Origin: Spinacia oleracea
Taxonomy: Eukaryota; Streptophyta; Magnoliopsida; Caryophyllales; Amaranthaceae
Assembly (NCBI RefSeq): GCF_020520425.1
Contig: NC_079487.1
Location: forward strand, 64,596,398-64,660,397
DNA: 64,000 bases
Direction: 5' to 3'
Below the pieces are notes generated by a model, which had not been told where the DNA came from, searched no databases, and worked only from the letters and a program-made list of their open reading frames with translations. A program made the position numbers and the translations under genes. This document shows positions 1 to 11,586 of the stretch, piece after piece. The first letter of the stretch is position 1; every line of letters starts with the position of its first letter.

Positions 1-1182
1 CTGACCCAATCAAGTATATCCTTTCAAGACCAGTTCTCTCAGGCCGACTTGCTAAATGGGTCGTACTCATCAAACAGTATGACATTGTGTTCGTGCCGCA
101 AAAATCTGTGAAAGGTCAAGCAATAACGGTTTTCTTTGCAGATCATCCAGTGCCACCTAAATGGGAGCTTTCTGTGGATTTACCTGGGAGGATGTGTTCT
201 ACATTAACGTACTCCCACCTTGGGAAATCTATTTTGACGGGGCTGCTCGTCAAGACAACGCTGGAGCTGGAGTTGTCTTTTTGTCTCCAGAAAAGCATGT
301 TCTGACCTACTCGTTTGTGTTAACTCAGTTATGCACAAATAATATGGCCGAATACCAAGCCCTCATTCTAGGCCTCCAAATGGCTGTGGAACTAGGATTA
401 AAGGACTTAGATATTTACGGAGACTCACAACTAGTGACAAGCCAACTCTTAGGAGAATATGAAGTCAAGAAAGAGGATTTAATTCCTCATCACAGACATG
501 GCTTGAGAAGCTTGACACTGTTAAGTTAAATCATGTTCCAAGGAGTGCCAACAAAATGGCTGACGCACTTGCAGGGCTTGCAGCCACTTTACCACTGGGG
601 GCAGAAGAAACCATGTCTGTACCGGTTTGTAACCGTTGGGTCGTTGCGCCTGACATAGACGAAATCGAAGATGAGGAAGTTGAGAAAGCCGACATGATCA
701 CTGTTCATCAAATTGACCAAGAAGATTGGCGTCAACCAATTGTCGACTATCTAAGTCATCAAAAATTGCCTATCGACCCAAGGCATAGAATGGAGATTCG
801 TCGTCGAGGCCCCTCGATTTATACTTTTTAATGGAACTTTGTTTCGACGATCTTTCAATGACTCATGGTCGAGATGCATCGGAGACAAAGAAACAATGAA
901 AGCCATGGAAGTGGCTCACGCTGGAATTTGTGGTGCACATCAATCAGGTCCTAAGTTGTATGATTGCCTTAAAAAAATGGGTTATTATTGGCCAAGAATG
1001 GTGCAAGATAGCATGGACTATGCGAAGAAATGTGAAGCTTGTCAGTTTCATGCTAATTTCATCCACCAACCTCCAGAACCCTTGCACCCTACGGTCTCGT
1101 CTTGGCCTTTTGAAGAATGGGGACTTGACGTTGTTGGTCCAATTACACCAAAGTCGTCTGCGGGTCAAGCATATATCTTAGC
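1..1182 (+). pseudogene. Ty3/gypsy (Tat/Ogre-type) pol, part 1: RNase H, second RNase H, start of integrase
   Basis: Polyprotein remnant that runs in from the left edge. The first ~160 bases encode the end of a retroelemental RNase H with the ADHPVP-type linker. From about 200 to 530 a second RNase H-like domain follows (YFDGA near 230, NNMAEYQAL near 340, YGDSQLV near 415), an arrangement characteristic of the Tat lineage. From about 840 comes the integrase zinc-binding HHCC region (HAGICGAH, then KCEACQ near 1030) and the first catalytic Asp (GLDVVGP near 1125). Reading frame changes near 185, 510 and 830 show the gene is dead. The ORF ends exactly where the Copia element inserts and resumes at 11587. 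Lineage is inferred from the double RNase H and the downstream antisense ORF. Confidence 0.85.
1178..1182. repeat. Target site duplication TTAGC (left)
   Basis: TTAGC immediately precedes the TG of the 5' LTR and recurs at 11582-11586 directly after the CA of the 3' LTR. The integrase reading continues across the junction once one copy is removed. Confidence 0.95.
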
Positions 1183-1501
1183 TGAAGGAAATAAAACCCT
1201 TGGTCCAAGTATGCATTCTATGTTAAGTCTAATAAGTGCGGTTCAGTATTAATTAACAAGTTAATAATTCAGTGAGATCAAGTGAGCTGAATGCCTAGCT
1301 AGAGGCCGCTTCAGTTCAAGTGGAATTAATGATATTAATCCACAGCTTACTCTTGACTGAACCCGTAGGGTCACACAAATAGTACGTAAACGGATCAAGT
1401 ATTTAATGGCATTAAATACTCTATCTATGGATATTCGGAATCAACGGATCTTGGTTTCAGTGGGAGCTGAGATCGTCACAAGCAAGAAATGAATACTCCG
1501 G

Positions 1502-1800
1502 AAACGATGATAGTGCCGGAAACGGAAATATGGATCGTATCGGAAATATAAATATTATCCAAATCGTAGATGTTGCCGGAAACGAAAACATGGTACGTAT
1601 CAGAAAATATTATCGGAAATGGAAATATTGCCGGAATCGGAAATATTGCCGGAAACGGAAATATTGTCAGAATCGAAAATATTATCGGAATCGGAAAATA
1701 ATTCCGGAAACGGAAATATTAAATATTTGTTCGAAACGGAAATTAATTCCGGAATCGGAAATATTAAATATTGTTCGTATCGGAAATGAATTCCGGAACC
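1502..1800 (+). repeat. Irregular tandem CGGAAATATT / CCGGAA repeats in the LTR U3
   Basis: The motif CGGAAATATT followed by GCCGGAA or a close variant recurs at roughly 15-20-bp spacing about a dozen times. The same array is present in the 3' LTR at about 10462-10790. Such U3 repeats often act as enhancer arrays in retrotransposons; a role here is inference only. Confidence 0.8.
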
Positions 1801-2254
1801 GGGAATTTAATCGGAAGCGTATCGTACGAATAAGCATCGGACGAGGCCTGCCGGACGAGGGCCCAGCAAGAAGCCAGGCCATCGCCCAGCAAGCCAAGCG
1901 CGCCACACGAACAGCCAAGGCCACGCCAGGCTCAGCGCAAGGCCAGGCCCAGCAGGCCATGGCAGCGCGCGCAGCACGCGCAGCAATGGGCTGCGAGCTG
2001 TGCTGCTGCTCGCATGGGCTTGCGGCTCACGTGGGACGAGCGGCCGTGTGGGCTGTGCGCGGGTATGGCCTGCACGCTCGTGGGTCATGCTCGTGTAGAG
2101 TTTGTGTTCACATACGAAACCTAAATTGTATAGGATTCGTTTGATGATTAAATTCCTAATCCTAAAAGGATAAAATTAATTAATTAGAGTCCTACTAGGA
2201 TTCTAGTTTAACTAATTAGTATCCTAATAGGATTCCAGTTCCTTTTCCATACCT

Positions 2255-2263
2255 CTATAAATA
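2255..2263 (+). promoter_or_regulatory. TATA box of the Copia 5' LTR
   Basis: CTATAAATA lies ~360 bp before the LTR end, followed by AGGGCCT. The same box is at 11218-11226 in the 3' LTR. It is the only canonical TATA in the LTR upstream of the conserved R-U5-like region. Confidence 0.7.
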
Positions 2264-2619
2264 AGGGCCTAGGGTCATTATTTGCAGGAACGATTGAAGT
2301 ATTCAAAGGGTAAGTTTTTGAAAGAAAAATCAGCCATACACTTGCAAACACATAGCCGAAATTCCTAGAAACCTTAAGGGCGATTCTAGTTGGTCTAACT
2401 TGAGGCGGATCCGGACGTACTGTGGACTATCTACGGAGGGACGACATTTGGAGTCCTAAAGACTTGTTCTTGTTCGGTTCGGGCGCAGCTAGGGAAGGCA
2501 CGCTGCAACATGTATGCATCTATTCTATGCTAAATGGTTATGTGAAAATAATATGCTTTCCTGGCTTTATGGTTTTTCCGCATGATTTATGAATTGTCAT
2601 ATGTATCATAACCTAAAAG

Positions 2620-2633
2620 TGGTATCACGAGCC
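2620..2633 (+). other. Copia primer-binding site (tRNA iMet-type)
   Basis: TGGTATCACGAGCC begins one base after the 5' LTR. It matches the plant consensus TGGTATCAGAGC complementary to initiator tRNA-Met, apart from a small C/G disturbance. Its position right after the LTR supports the LTR boundary. Confidence 0.85.
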
Positions 2634-3399
2634 TCTTATTATTTTCATAATCTAAATTGCATAAACATGGTTAAATATTACAAATTTGCAAGAATTAAAA
2701 GGGGTGATTAATTTTCGTAATTGTTAATTAATTGCAAATTGCGTTTATTTAATTATACGTACGCAGTTTTTCGGCAGTTTCTTCGTTACTCATCCACATC
2801 GAGTGATTTTTGTGTCAATTCCGCATGTAAAAGGCATTCTAAAATTTTGACAAAAATAATATTTTTCGGCCGAACTCAGAATTCTCAAATTCGAAGCCTA
2901 ACTATGACTTTTCGGAGGTTTTAGTTTTTCGAATGCAAAATTTCGTAAATTTAAGATGTTAAATTAAAAATTTGCGATTCTTGTTGATAAATCTTGAATT
3001 TTTGATTGACCTACTGTATATGTTTAACAAGTTTGAATGCCTAGCCTTGTTAATTATGCAATCTAATTTGTAATTATGATTAATTTGTTGAAAATTGGAA
3101 TAATTTAGAATTAATTTGATTTTCATAATTAGTTATAATTTAATTAGATACCTATGATTAAAAACCACCATAAAAATTGTAAATTTATGTTAAATTTTAA
3201 ATTTTTATGACCTAGACTTGAATCCATGTTAATCGGAAATCAATTAAATAATAAATTTTCGATTTTTCACCCTAAAATTATGAAATTAATATTATTTATT
3301 AATTTGTCATTAATTTTGAAAATAAATTCTTAATTTTTATGCGATTCGCTCATATAACTTGCACGCACAAAGCAATGGACGCTACGTGTTAACCTTAAG

Positions 3400-3895
3400 G
3401 GGTGTTGTATAATGCGGGCATGCGACGACGAGCAAGGGAGCTCGTCGCCCATGCGGTACGAATGCAGCGAGCAAGGGCATGGTGCACGAGCACAAGGCAG
3501 TAGCCCTGCCTTGTGTCGTGGGCTGTGAGCAATGGGCGCATGGGCAAGGGCGGGAGCAAGGCACGAGCAGTCGCGTGTGGGCAGCAAGCGTGCTGCGCCA
3601 CAGCGCGCACTGCCTCGCGCAAGCGCACAAAGCCTCGCGCGCAGCAAGCACATGTGTGCGTGCGACGAGCGCTGCGCCCAGCAATGTCGTGCAGCGTGCT
3701 TGTTGCGACGTGCGACGAGCGCTGCGCCCAGCGATGGTCAGCAGCATGCTTGTTGCGACGAGCGCTGGCGCGCGCCTTGCGATGGGGAGCAGCAGCGATG
3801 CGACGCAGCGCATGGGCTGCGCGCACATGGCCAGCGATGGCTGTGTGCGTGTGGCCCATGGGCGTGCGTTGCGTGGGGTTGTTGCGTTGCGATTA
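3400..3895. repeat. GC-rich low-complexity island with ~54-bp internal repeat
   Basis: A sharply bounded CpG-rich block in otherwise AT-rich DNA. GACGAGCGCTGCGCCCAGC recurs near 3665 and 3715, followed both times by GCTTGTTGCGACG. Overlapping open frames occur on both strands in several phases, which points to stop-poor composition rather than coding. Confidence 0.75.
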
Positions 3896-4480
3896 GATCG
3901 TTTTGAAATTTAATTTGAAATTTTCAGTTTACGTAATTTTAATTAATTTTAAAATTAATAATTTAAATTATTTTCTTGGATTTTAATTTTGAATATTGTA
4001 ATTATAATAAATTTTATTTATTCTAATTATTTTACTAAAATTAAAATCATGAATTAATTTAAATACGACTGAAATTAAATTAAATTTTTTGGATTCAATT
4101 ATAAATTTATATGAGCTTTAAATTTTAATTAAATTTGTACGTTTCCGGTTATACTAGAAATACATTTTTATGTTTAAAATTAGTAAAGCATATGAATTTA
4201 TTGGTTTAAGTGGGAGCCCTTTTTAGTCATAAACTCTTGATTAGGTCTACAAATCCTTAAGGTTAAAACAACTTGATTAGAATTAATAAGGACTGAATAA
4301 TTTGTAGATTATTGGTGCCCTTGATTAATTGCTGCAAATGTTTATGTGATGCATAATGTGATTTACTAACCAGCTATGTGGGCCATTCATGTTAATGAAT
4401 GGGTGAATGGTATATATATTGTATATGTACTATTTTGCAGGTTATGAAGTGACTAGTATGGCCCAAATAGGATAGAAAAT

Positions 4481-4563
4481 ATGGTCTGCGTACCATTAAT
4501 TTGAATGTAATTGGTCTAAAGTACCAAAGTTGTTTTTCAATTCAAATATGGTCTGCGTACCAT
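4481..4563 (+). other. Three related short hairpins in the Copia leader
   Basis: ATGGTCTGCGTACCAT occurs at 4481-4496 and again at 4548-4563. Between them TTGGTCTAAAGTACCAA (about 4511-4527) has the same design: a 5-bp stem, TGGT/ACCA, around a 6-7-base loop beginning with CT. Possible RNA structure in the packaged transcript; function unknown. Confidence 0.5.
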
Positions 4564-5330
4564 CAAATAGTTGTAATTAGTTTTAATTGTAGCTTATTCT
4601 ATTTGAAGAAAATGGTGCCTCCCACGGATATTTTCAAGACGGACTTTGAAGTTAAAGCTTCAAGATGAAGTCGGGCCATACTAGATCACATTTATCTTAT
4701 GCATGTTTTAAGTTATTTATTGCTTTTAAATATGTCTTAAAATGCATGAGATCAAAGCTTGATTATGTTGCATGATTAAGGATTTTAGTTCACTTAAAAT
4801 CTAACCAACATAGTAAGAGCCTTAAGTTCCAAACTTAAAAATTGAGTTAAAAGGTGTCATGCCAAAATATACACTTGCTTGGATATCCTTTACATCAATC
4901 TAGTAATAGTTTTCGCTCAGCGAGGTGTTACTTATTGGTCCTAAAGGGGCAAGGTACACAAATAATTGTGAGTACATGTTAGTTTTGGTGAAACTCGACG
5001 ATATAAGTAAGGAGTCCTTTTATGTCGTGGCAAAATCGATAGGTTTACCTAATAAGTTCTTAGACGTACCTATCAACCAAGAATAGTTTCTAGACTATTA
5101 GCAAAAGGTTTTTGCTTACCTAAGATGTTTTAGGATTAAGTCGATAAACTGTGCTTAGTTCTTCAATGATTTTAGGATCTTGGAATCATTTTATTCACAC
5201 CTGCCGGACCACATAACTTGAATAAAATGCTTAATGAACATTGAATTATGCATGTATAGAATTTAAGTTTATTAAGAGAAACTGTGAATGGTTATTTATT
5301 TGTTTATTCTTTTCAATTGTAGTTTTAATT

Positions 5331-8300
5331 ATGGCAAACAACAATTCATTCAACATTTGGTCAATTCTCGAAAAGGAGAAGTTGAACGGGAAAAACTTCC
5401 TTGACTGGCAAAGGAACTTGCAAATAGTTCTTATGCAGGAAGAAAAGGAGTATATCCTGGAAGAGGCGATGCCCGAAGCCGCAGGCGACGGGGTCACTCA
5501 GGCAGCCCTCAATCGTTGGATTGATGCCAACAAGGATGTGAAATGTCTAATGCTCGCCACCATGAGTGCAGATCTGCAGAAAACGTTCATCAACTCAGAT
5601 GCTTTCACAATCATCAGTGAGTTGAAGAACATGTTCCAAGATCTGGCTCGAGTCGAAAGATTCGAGACTCATAGGCAAATTCTTGAGACCAAGCTTAAGA
5701 AAGGCGAGCCCGTAAGTCCACATGTTCTCAAAATGATTGGACTCATTGAGAATATGAGTCGGCTGGATCAGCAATTTTCTCAGGAAATTGCTATAGACAC
5801 CATCCTCCATTCTCTTCATAGCGGGTATGATCAGTTCAAACTGAACTACAGTACTAATAGTCTGGACAAAACGCTCACTGAGCTTCACGGTATGCTGAAG
5901 ACCGCTGAAAAGACGCTCAAAAGTGATAAGCATGATGTGCTTATGGTGCGTGGGGGCAAGTTCAAGAAATCTGGAAAGAAGAGGAATGCTAAGAAAGGTG
6001 GCAACAAGGCCAGCCAGACTAAGCAACCAGCTGGCGCCAAATCTGAAAAGAGGAAGGTCAGTCAACCCACTTCTGAATCCGAATGCTTCTACTGCAAGAA
6101 GAAGGGGCATTGGAAGAGAGATTGCTTGAAGCTAAAGGAAGATCAGAAGAACGGAATAGTCGTTCCATCTTCAGGTATTTTCGTTATAGACTGTATACTT
6201 GCTAATTCAACTTCTTGGGTATTAGATACAGGTTGTGGCTCACACTTATGTTCCAATCCACATGGACTAAGAAGAAGTAGAAAGTTAAGCAAGGGTGAAG
6301 TCGACCTACGAGTGGGAAATGGAGCACGGATTGCTGCATTTGCTGTAGGAACTTATTATTTGTCGTTGCCCTCCGGGCTAGTTTTGGAACTGGAAGAATG
6401 TTTCCATGTTCCAAGTCTTACTAAAAACATCATTTCAGTTTCTTTCTTAGATGCTAAGGGATTTTCCTTTTTAATAAAAGACAATAGTTGTTCGTTTTAT
6501 TTTAAAGAGATGTTTTATGGATCTGCTAGATTAGTCAATGGACTTTATTTATTAGATCACGACAAACAAGTTTATAACATAAATACCAAAAGGCTAAAAA
6601 GGATGATTCAGATCTCACCTATCTGTGGCATTGTCGATTAGGCCATATAAACTTGAAACGCTTAGAAAGACTTCAAAAGGAAGGAATTCTAGAACCATTT
6701 GACTTAGAGGATTATGGTAAATGCGAATCATGTTTACTTGGAAAAATGACAAAGCAACCTTTCTCTAAAGTTGGAGAAAGAGCAAATGAACTATTGGGTT
6801 TAATCCATACAGATGTATGTGGACCAATGAGTACAAATGCTAGAGGTGGTTTCAGCTACTTTATCACTTTCACTGATGACTTCAGTAGATATGGTTATGT
6901 CTACCTAATGAAGCATAAGTCTGAATCCTTTGACAAATTCAAGGAATTTCAGAGTGAAGTAGAGAATCAATTAGGCAAGAAGATTAAGGCACTGCGGTCT
7001 GACAGAGGCGGTGAATATCTGAGCTATGAATTTGATGACCATCTGAAAGAATGTGGAATTCTATCAGAATTGACTCCTCCTGGAACACCACAATGGAACG
7101 GTGTGTCGGATCGGAGGAACAGAACCTTGCTAGACATGGTCAGGTCAATGATGGGTCAGGCCGAACTTCCATTAGAATTTTGGGGACATGCACTAAATAC
7201 AGCTGCACTCACTATAAATAGAGCTCCGTCTAAAGCTGTCGAAAAGACTCCATATGAGTTATGGTTTGGAATGCCTCCAAAAGTGTCTTTTCTTAAGATT
7301 TGGGGATGTGAAGTATACGTCAAACGATTAATTTCAGACAAACTTCATCCAAAATCTGACAAATGTATCCTTGTGGGCTATCCAAAGGAAACAAAGGGGT
7401 ATTACTTCTACAATACATCTGAGAACAAGGTGTTTGTTGCTCGAGATGGTGTCTTTTTGGAGAAAGATCACATTTCCAAAATGACAAGTGGGAGAAAAGT
7501 AGACCTCGAAGAAATTTGAGTCGAACAACAAACTCTAGAGAATGCTCAAGATGACATTCAAGATGAAACTCAGAGATCTTTAGAAGAATCTGGTGAGAAT
7601 CATGGTCAATCTAGAAATGTTACCCCGCGTAGATCGCAAAGATATAGATCTCAACCGGAAAGGTACTTAGGTATTTTGACGAACGAGAGCTATGACGTTC
7701 TATTACTTGAAAGTGATGAACCTGCGACTTACAAACAAGCTATGACGAGCCCTAGCTCCAAGCAATGGCAAGAAGCCATGCAATCTGAATTAGACTCAAT
7801 GTCTGAAAACCAAGTATGGGATTTGGTCGATTTGCCAGATGGCTACCAAGCCATTGGAAGCAAATGGGTTTTCAAACTGAAAAATGACAAGGATGGGAAA
7901 CTTGAAGTTTTCAAAGCTAGATTGGTTGCCAAAGGTTACAGGCAAGTCCACGGCGTGGATTACGATGAAACCTTTTCACCAGTTGCAATGCTAAAGTCTA
8001 TTCGGATAATGTTAGCAATCGCTGCATATTACGATTACGAAATATGGCAGATGGATGTCAAAACTGCTTTCTTAAACGGCGTTTATGACACAGCCTGAAG
8101 GTTTTGAGGATCCAAAGAATGCTAAAAAGGTATGCAAGCTAAAGAAATCAATCTACGGATTGAAGCAGGCATCCAGGAGCTGGAATATACGTTTTGATGA
8201 AGCAGTCAGTGACTTTGGTTTCATCAAGAACGCAGACGAATCTTGTGTATACAAGAAGGTCAGTGGGAGAAAAATTGCTTTCCTAGTATTATATGTCGAC

Positions 8301-9281
8301 GACATATTACTTATCGGAAATGACATTCCTATGTTGAACTCTGTCAAGATTTGGCTTGGGAAATGTTTTTCGATGAAGGATCTAGGAGAAGCACAGTACA
8401 TATTGGGCATCAAGATTTACAGAGATAGATCTAAAAAGATGATTGGACTTAGTCAAAGCACTTATATCAATAAGGTGCTTGATAGGTTCAAGATGGCAGA
8501 CTCCAAGCGAGGCTACCTACCCATGTCTCATGGAATAACTCTAAGCAAGACTCAGTGCCCAAAAACACTTGATGAGCGTAGACGAATGAATGGGATTCCA
8601 TATGCATGATTGATTGGTTCAATAATGTATGCTATGATATGTACACGCCCGGATGTTGCGTACGCACTCAGTGCTACGAGCAGATACCAGTCAGACCCAG
8701 GAGAGGCGCATTGGACTGCTGCCAAGAATATTCTGAAGTACTTGAAAAGGCACAAAGATGACTTCCTGGTCTATGGTGGAGATGATGAATTAATTGTTAA
8801 AGGTTATACGGACGCAAGTTTCCAAACCGACAAAGATGATTTCAGATCACAGTCTGGGTTTGTCTTCTGCCTCAACGGAGGTGCAGTAAGCTGGAAAAGT
8901 GCTAAGCAAAGCACCATTGCGGATTCTACAACTGAAGCGGAGTACATTGCTGCACATGAAGCAGCAAAGGAAGCTATATGGCTAAGGAAGTTCATAGGTG
9001 AACTTGGTGTAGTCCCCTCCATTAAAGAACCAATAGCCCTGTATTGTGATAATAACGGAGCTATTGCACAGGCAAAGGAGCCTAGACACCACCAGAGAGT
9101 CAAGCATGTACTTCGTAGATTTCACCTTCTACGAGAGTTCGTTGAAAGAAAAGAAGTCGAGATAAGCAAGATTGGAACTGATGACAACATATTAAATCCA
9201 TTGACTAAACCTCTGCCGCAGGCGAAGCACAACTCGAACACTGCAGCTATGGGAATCAAGCATATTGGAGAATGGCTTTGA
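5331..9281 (+). pseudogene. Copia gag-pol polyprotein, broken
   Basis: The ATG at 5331 starts a Copia gag (MANNNSFNIW), with a CCHC zinc knuckle (CFYCKKKGHWKRDC, ~6090) and a protease (LDTG, 6222-6233). A one-base loss in an A-run near 6598 shifts the frame just before the integrase HHCC zinc region. The integrase has HTDVCGP and RSDRGGEY, but the third acidic residue, normally Glu in NGVSERRNR, is Asp (NGVSDRRNR, ~7105). An in-frame TGA follows at 7517-7519. The reverse transcriptase starts near 7740; a deletion near 8080 removes residues before MTQPEGF; YVDD is intact (~8298). A second TGA lies at 8607-8609 before RNase H (TEAEYIA, ~8935). The end at 9281 is the natural C-terminus (KHIGEWL). 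Confidence 0.92.
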
Positions 9282-10146
9282 TATCCTTGTTTAATGTTTT
9301 AAAGTTTTAGAGTTTAAATCTTTGTAAAACATTATTGGTTAATCATTCACAATAAATGAAGAGAATTCATTTTTCCATTTAATTTGTGGTTTATTAAATG
9401 ATGAGTCCCTTCAATTTGACGATATATTCAAGATAGACTGTCAGGACCAGTCCTGTGACTAAGAAATGTCTATCAAGTGAACTTGAATGTCAAAGGTTGA
9501 AAATGGTCCCTAGTCGGAGTTTTCTATAAAATTGGACGCATAGAAAACGTTAGACGATTAGAATGCAAGATGACTAGTAGTTTTGTTTCTTGAACTATGT
9601 GGACATGGCAATGTCATAATCATTTGCATAGATACTTACTTTGGGAAGACTAGTATCGGACAAGACCTATGAAACTTTACTGTAAGAGATGAAAATCTGT
9701 CATAAGTAAATTTCATTAAAATTATTAGACACTAAATCCTCAATACCTGAGTGATTTGAGATTACTTGTTTGAGAACTGGTTGCTTTGACGTTGACCAAT
9801 CGTCGCACCTTAAAAGGAGGCTATAAAGGCAACGCTCAGGTAATCACCTATCAAACGAAGTCTAATCTCAAGATCGCAAGATTGGGATTGTCCTCCCATA
9901 AATCGGGTTGAGATGCTTAAAAGTTGTACAAGGCCACTCGGAGAGCTAGAAACTGTGAAATGCATGGCCGTGCTCGGATGAATCATAGGCTATGATTATC
10001 TGTTTATTTGATCAGTTGAACTCTGAAACCGAGAAACACCTCTGGACATAATAAGGATGACAACTCTTACCTTATATTCAAGAGCAAGCATCGAGCGACA
10101 AAGGAATTAGGAAATGCACACTTGTCCCTAAGGACAAGTGGGAGAC
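9282..10146 (+). other. Copia 3' untranslated region with hairpin and polypurine tract
   Basis: 865 bp with no gene between pol and the 3' LTR. At its end a perfect 9-bp hairpin (CACTTGTCC, loop CTAA, GGACAAGTG; 10119-10140) overlaps the purine tract AAGTGGGAGA (10136-10145), the expected plus-strand primer site directly before the LTR. Confidence 0.7.
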
Positions 10147-11581
10147 TGAAGGAAATAATGCCCTTGGTCCAAGTATGCATTCTATGTTAAGTCTAATAAG
10201 TGCGGTTCAGTATTAATTAACAAGTTAATAATTCAGTGAGATCAAGTGAGCTGAATGCCTAGCTAGAGACCGCTTCAGTTCAAGTGGAATTAATGATATT
10301 AATCCACAGCTTACTCTTGACTGAACCCGTAGGGTCACACAAATAGTACGTAAACGGATCAAGTATTTAATGGCATTAAATACTCTATCTATGGATATTC
10401 AGAATCGACGGATCTTGGTTTCAGTGGGAGCTGAGATCGTCACAAGCAAGAAATGAATACTCCGGAAACGATGATATTGCCGGAAACGGAAATATGGATC
10501 GTATCGGAAATATAAATATTATCCAAATCGTAGATGTTGCCGGAAACGGAAACATGGTACGCATCGGAAAATATTATCGGAAATGGAAATATTGCCGGAA
10601 TCGGAAATATTGCCGGAAACGGAAATATTGTCAGAATCGGAAATATTATCGGAATCGGAAAATAATTCCGGAAACGGAATATTAAATATTTGTTCGAAAC
10701 GGAAATTAATTCTGGAATCGGAAATATTAAATATTGTTCGTATCGGAAATGAATTCCGGAACCGGGAATTTAATCGGAAGCGTATCGTACGAATAAGCAT
10801 CGGACGAGGCCTGCCGGACGAGGGCCCAGCACGAAGCCAGGCCATCGCCCATCAAGCCAAGCGCGCCACACGAACAGCCAAGGCCACGCCAGGCCCAGCG
10901 CAAGGCCAGGCCCAGCAGGCCATGGCAGCGCGCGCAGCACGCGCAGCAATGGGCTGCGAGCTGTGCTGCTGCTCGCATGGGCTTGCGGCTCGCGTGGGCC
11001 GAGCGGCCGTGTGGGCTGTGCGCGGGCATGGCCTGCACGCTCGTGGGTCATGTTCGTGTAGAGTTTGTGTTCACATACGAAACCTAAATTGTATAGGATT
11101 TGTTTGATGATTAAATTCCTAATCCTAAAAGGATAAAATTAATTAGTTAGAGTCCTACTAGGATTCTAGTTTCACTAATTAGTATCCTAATAGGATTCCA
11201 GTTCCTTTTTCATACCTCTATAAATAAGGGCCTAGGGTCATTATTTGCAGGAACAATTGAAGTATTAAAAGGGTAAGTTTTTGAAAGAAAAATCAGCCAT
11301 ACACTTGCAAACACATAGCCGAAATTCCTAGTAACCTTAAGGGCGATTCTAGTTGGTCTAACTTGAGGCGGATCCAGACGTACTGTGGACTATCTACGGA
11401 GGGACGACATTTGGAGTCCTAAAGACTTGTTCTTGTTCGGTTCGGGCGCAGCTAGGGAAGGCACGCTGCAACATGTGTGCATCTATTCTATGCTAAATGA
11501 TTATGTGAAAATAATATGCTTTCCTGGCTTTATGGTTTTTCCGCATGATTTATGAATTGTCATATGTATCATAACCTAACA
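10147..11581 (+). repeat. Copia 3' LTR (1,435 bp)
   Basis: Begins TGAAGGAAAT, ends CCTAACA, and is collinear with 1183-2618 including the CGGAAATATT array, GC-rich block and TATA box (11218-11226). About 30 substitutions and one indel separate the copies; several are G/A or C/T changes. Confidence 0.95.
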
Positions 11582-11586
11582 TTAGC

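Larger units (their letters stand above)
1183..2618 (+). repeat. Copia 5' LTR (1,436 bp)
   Basis: Starts TGAAGGAAAT and ends CCTAAAA; the 3' LTR ends CCTAACA, so the terminal CA has mutated here. The U3 part contains an irregular array of CGGAAATATT-type units (about 1502-1800), then a GC-rich block (about 1840-2095), then a TATA box. An ATG-poor segment after it runs up to the primer-binding site. Open frames over the GC-rich block are compositional artefacts. Confidence 0.95.
2634..5330 (+). other. Long Copia leader (2.7 kb, non-coding)
   Basis: AT-rich segment between the primer-binding site and gag with no believable ORF. It holds a GC-rich island (3400-3895) and a set of small hairpin motifs (4481-4563). 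The length is unusual for Copia, whose gag normally starts soon after the PBS. No gene is seen in it. Confidence 0.7.
1183..11581 (+). mobile_element. Full-length Ty1/copia LTR retrotransposon nested in gypsy integrase
   Basis: The element is 10.4 kb, starts TG and ends CA. It has two ~1,435-bp LTRs, a primer-binding site, a long leader, one gag-pol reading frame (now broken) and a purine tract before the 3' LTR. It is flanked by a perfect 5-bp duplication TTAGC (1178-1182 and 11582-11586), and removing it rejoins the gypsy integrase codons. By eye the two LTRs differ at about 30 positions in ~1,435 (roughly 2%), so it is a fairly young insertion. Even so it has two frameshift/deletion sites, two in-frame TGA codons and an altered integrase catalytic residue, so it is not autonomous. 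Confidence 0.95.

Noticed and set aside
1807..2144. Long overlapping ORFs on both strands over the Copia LTR GC block (also 10727-11107)
   Set aside because: Low-complexity GC-rich sequence is open in several frames at once and lies within an LTR; no domain recognised.
3330..3913. Five overlapping Ala/Arg/Cys-rich ORFs of 100-150 codons
   Set aside because: All arise from the GC-rich island in the Copia leader; repetitive composition, no codon preference for any frame.
5246..6414. Minus-strand ORFs within the Copia gag
   Set aside because: Shadows of the gag-pol frame; no features of their own.
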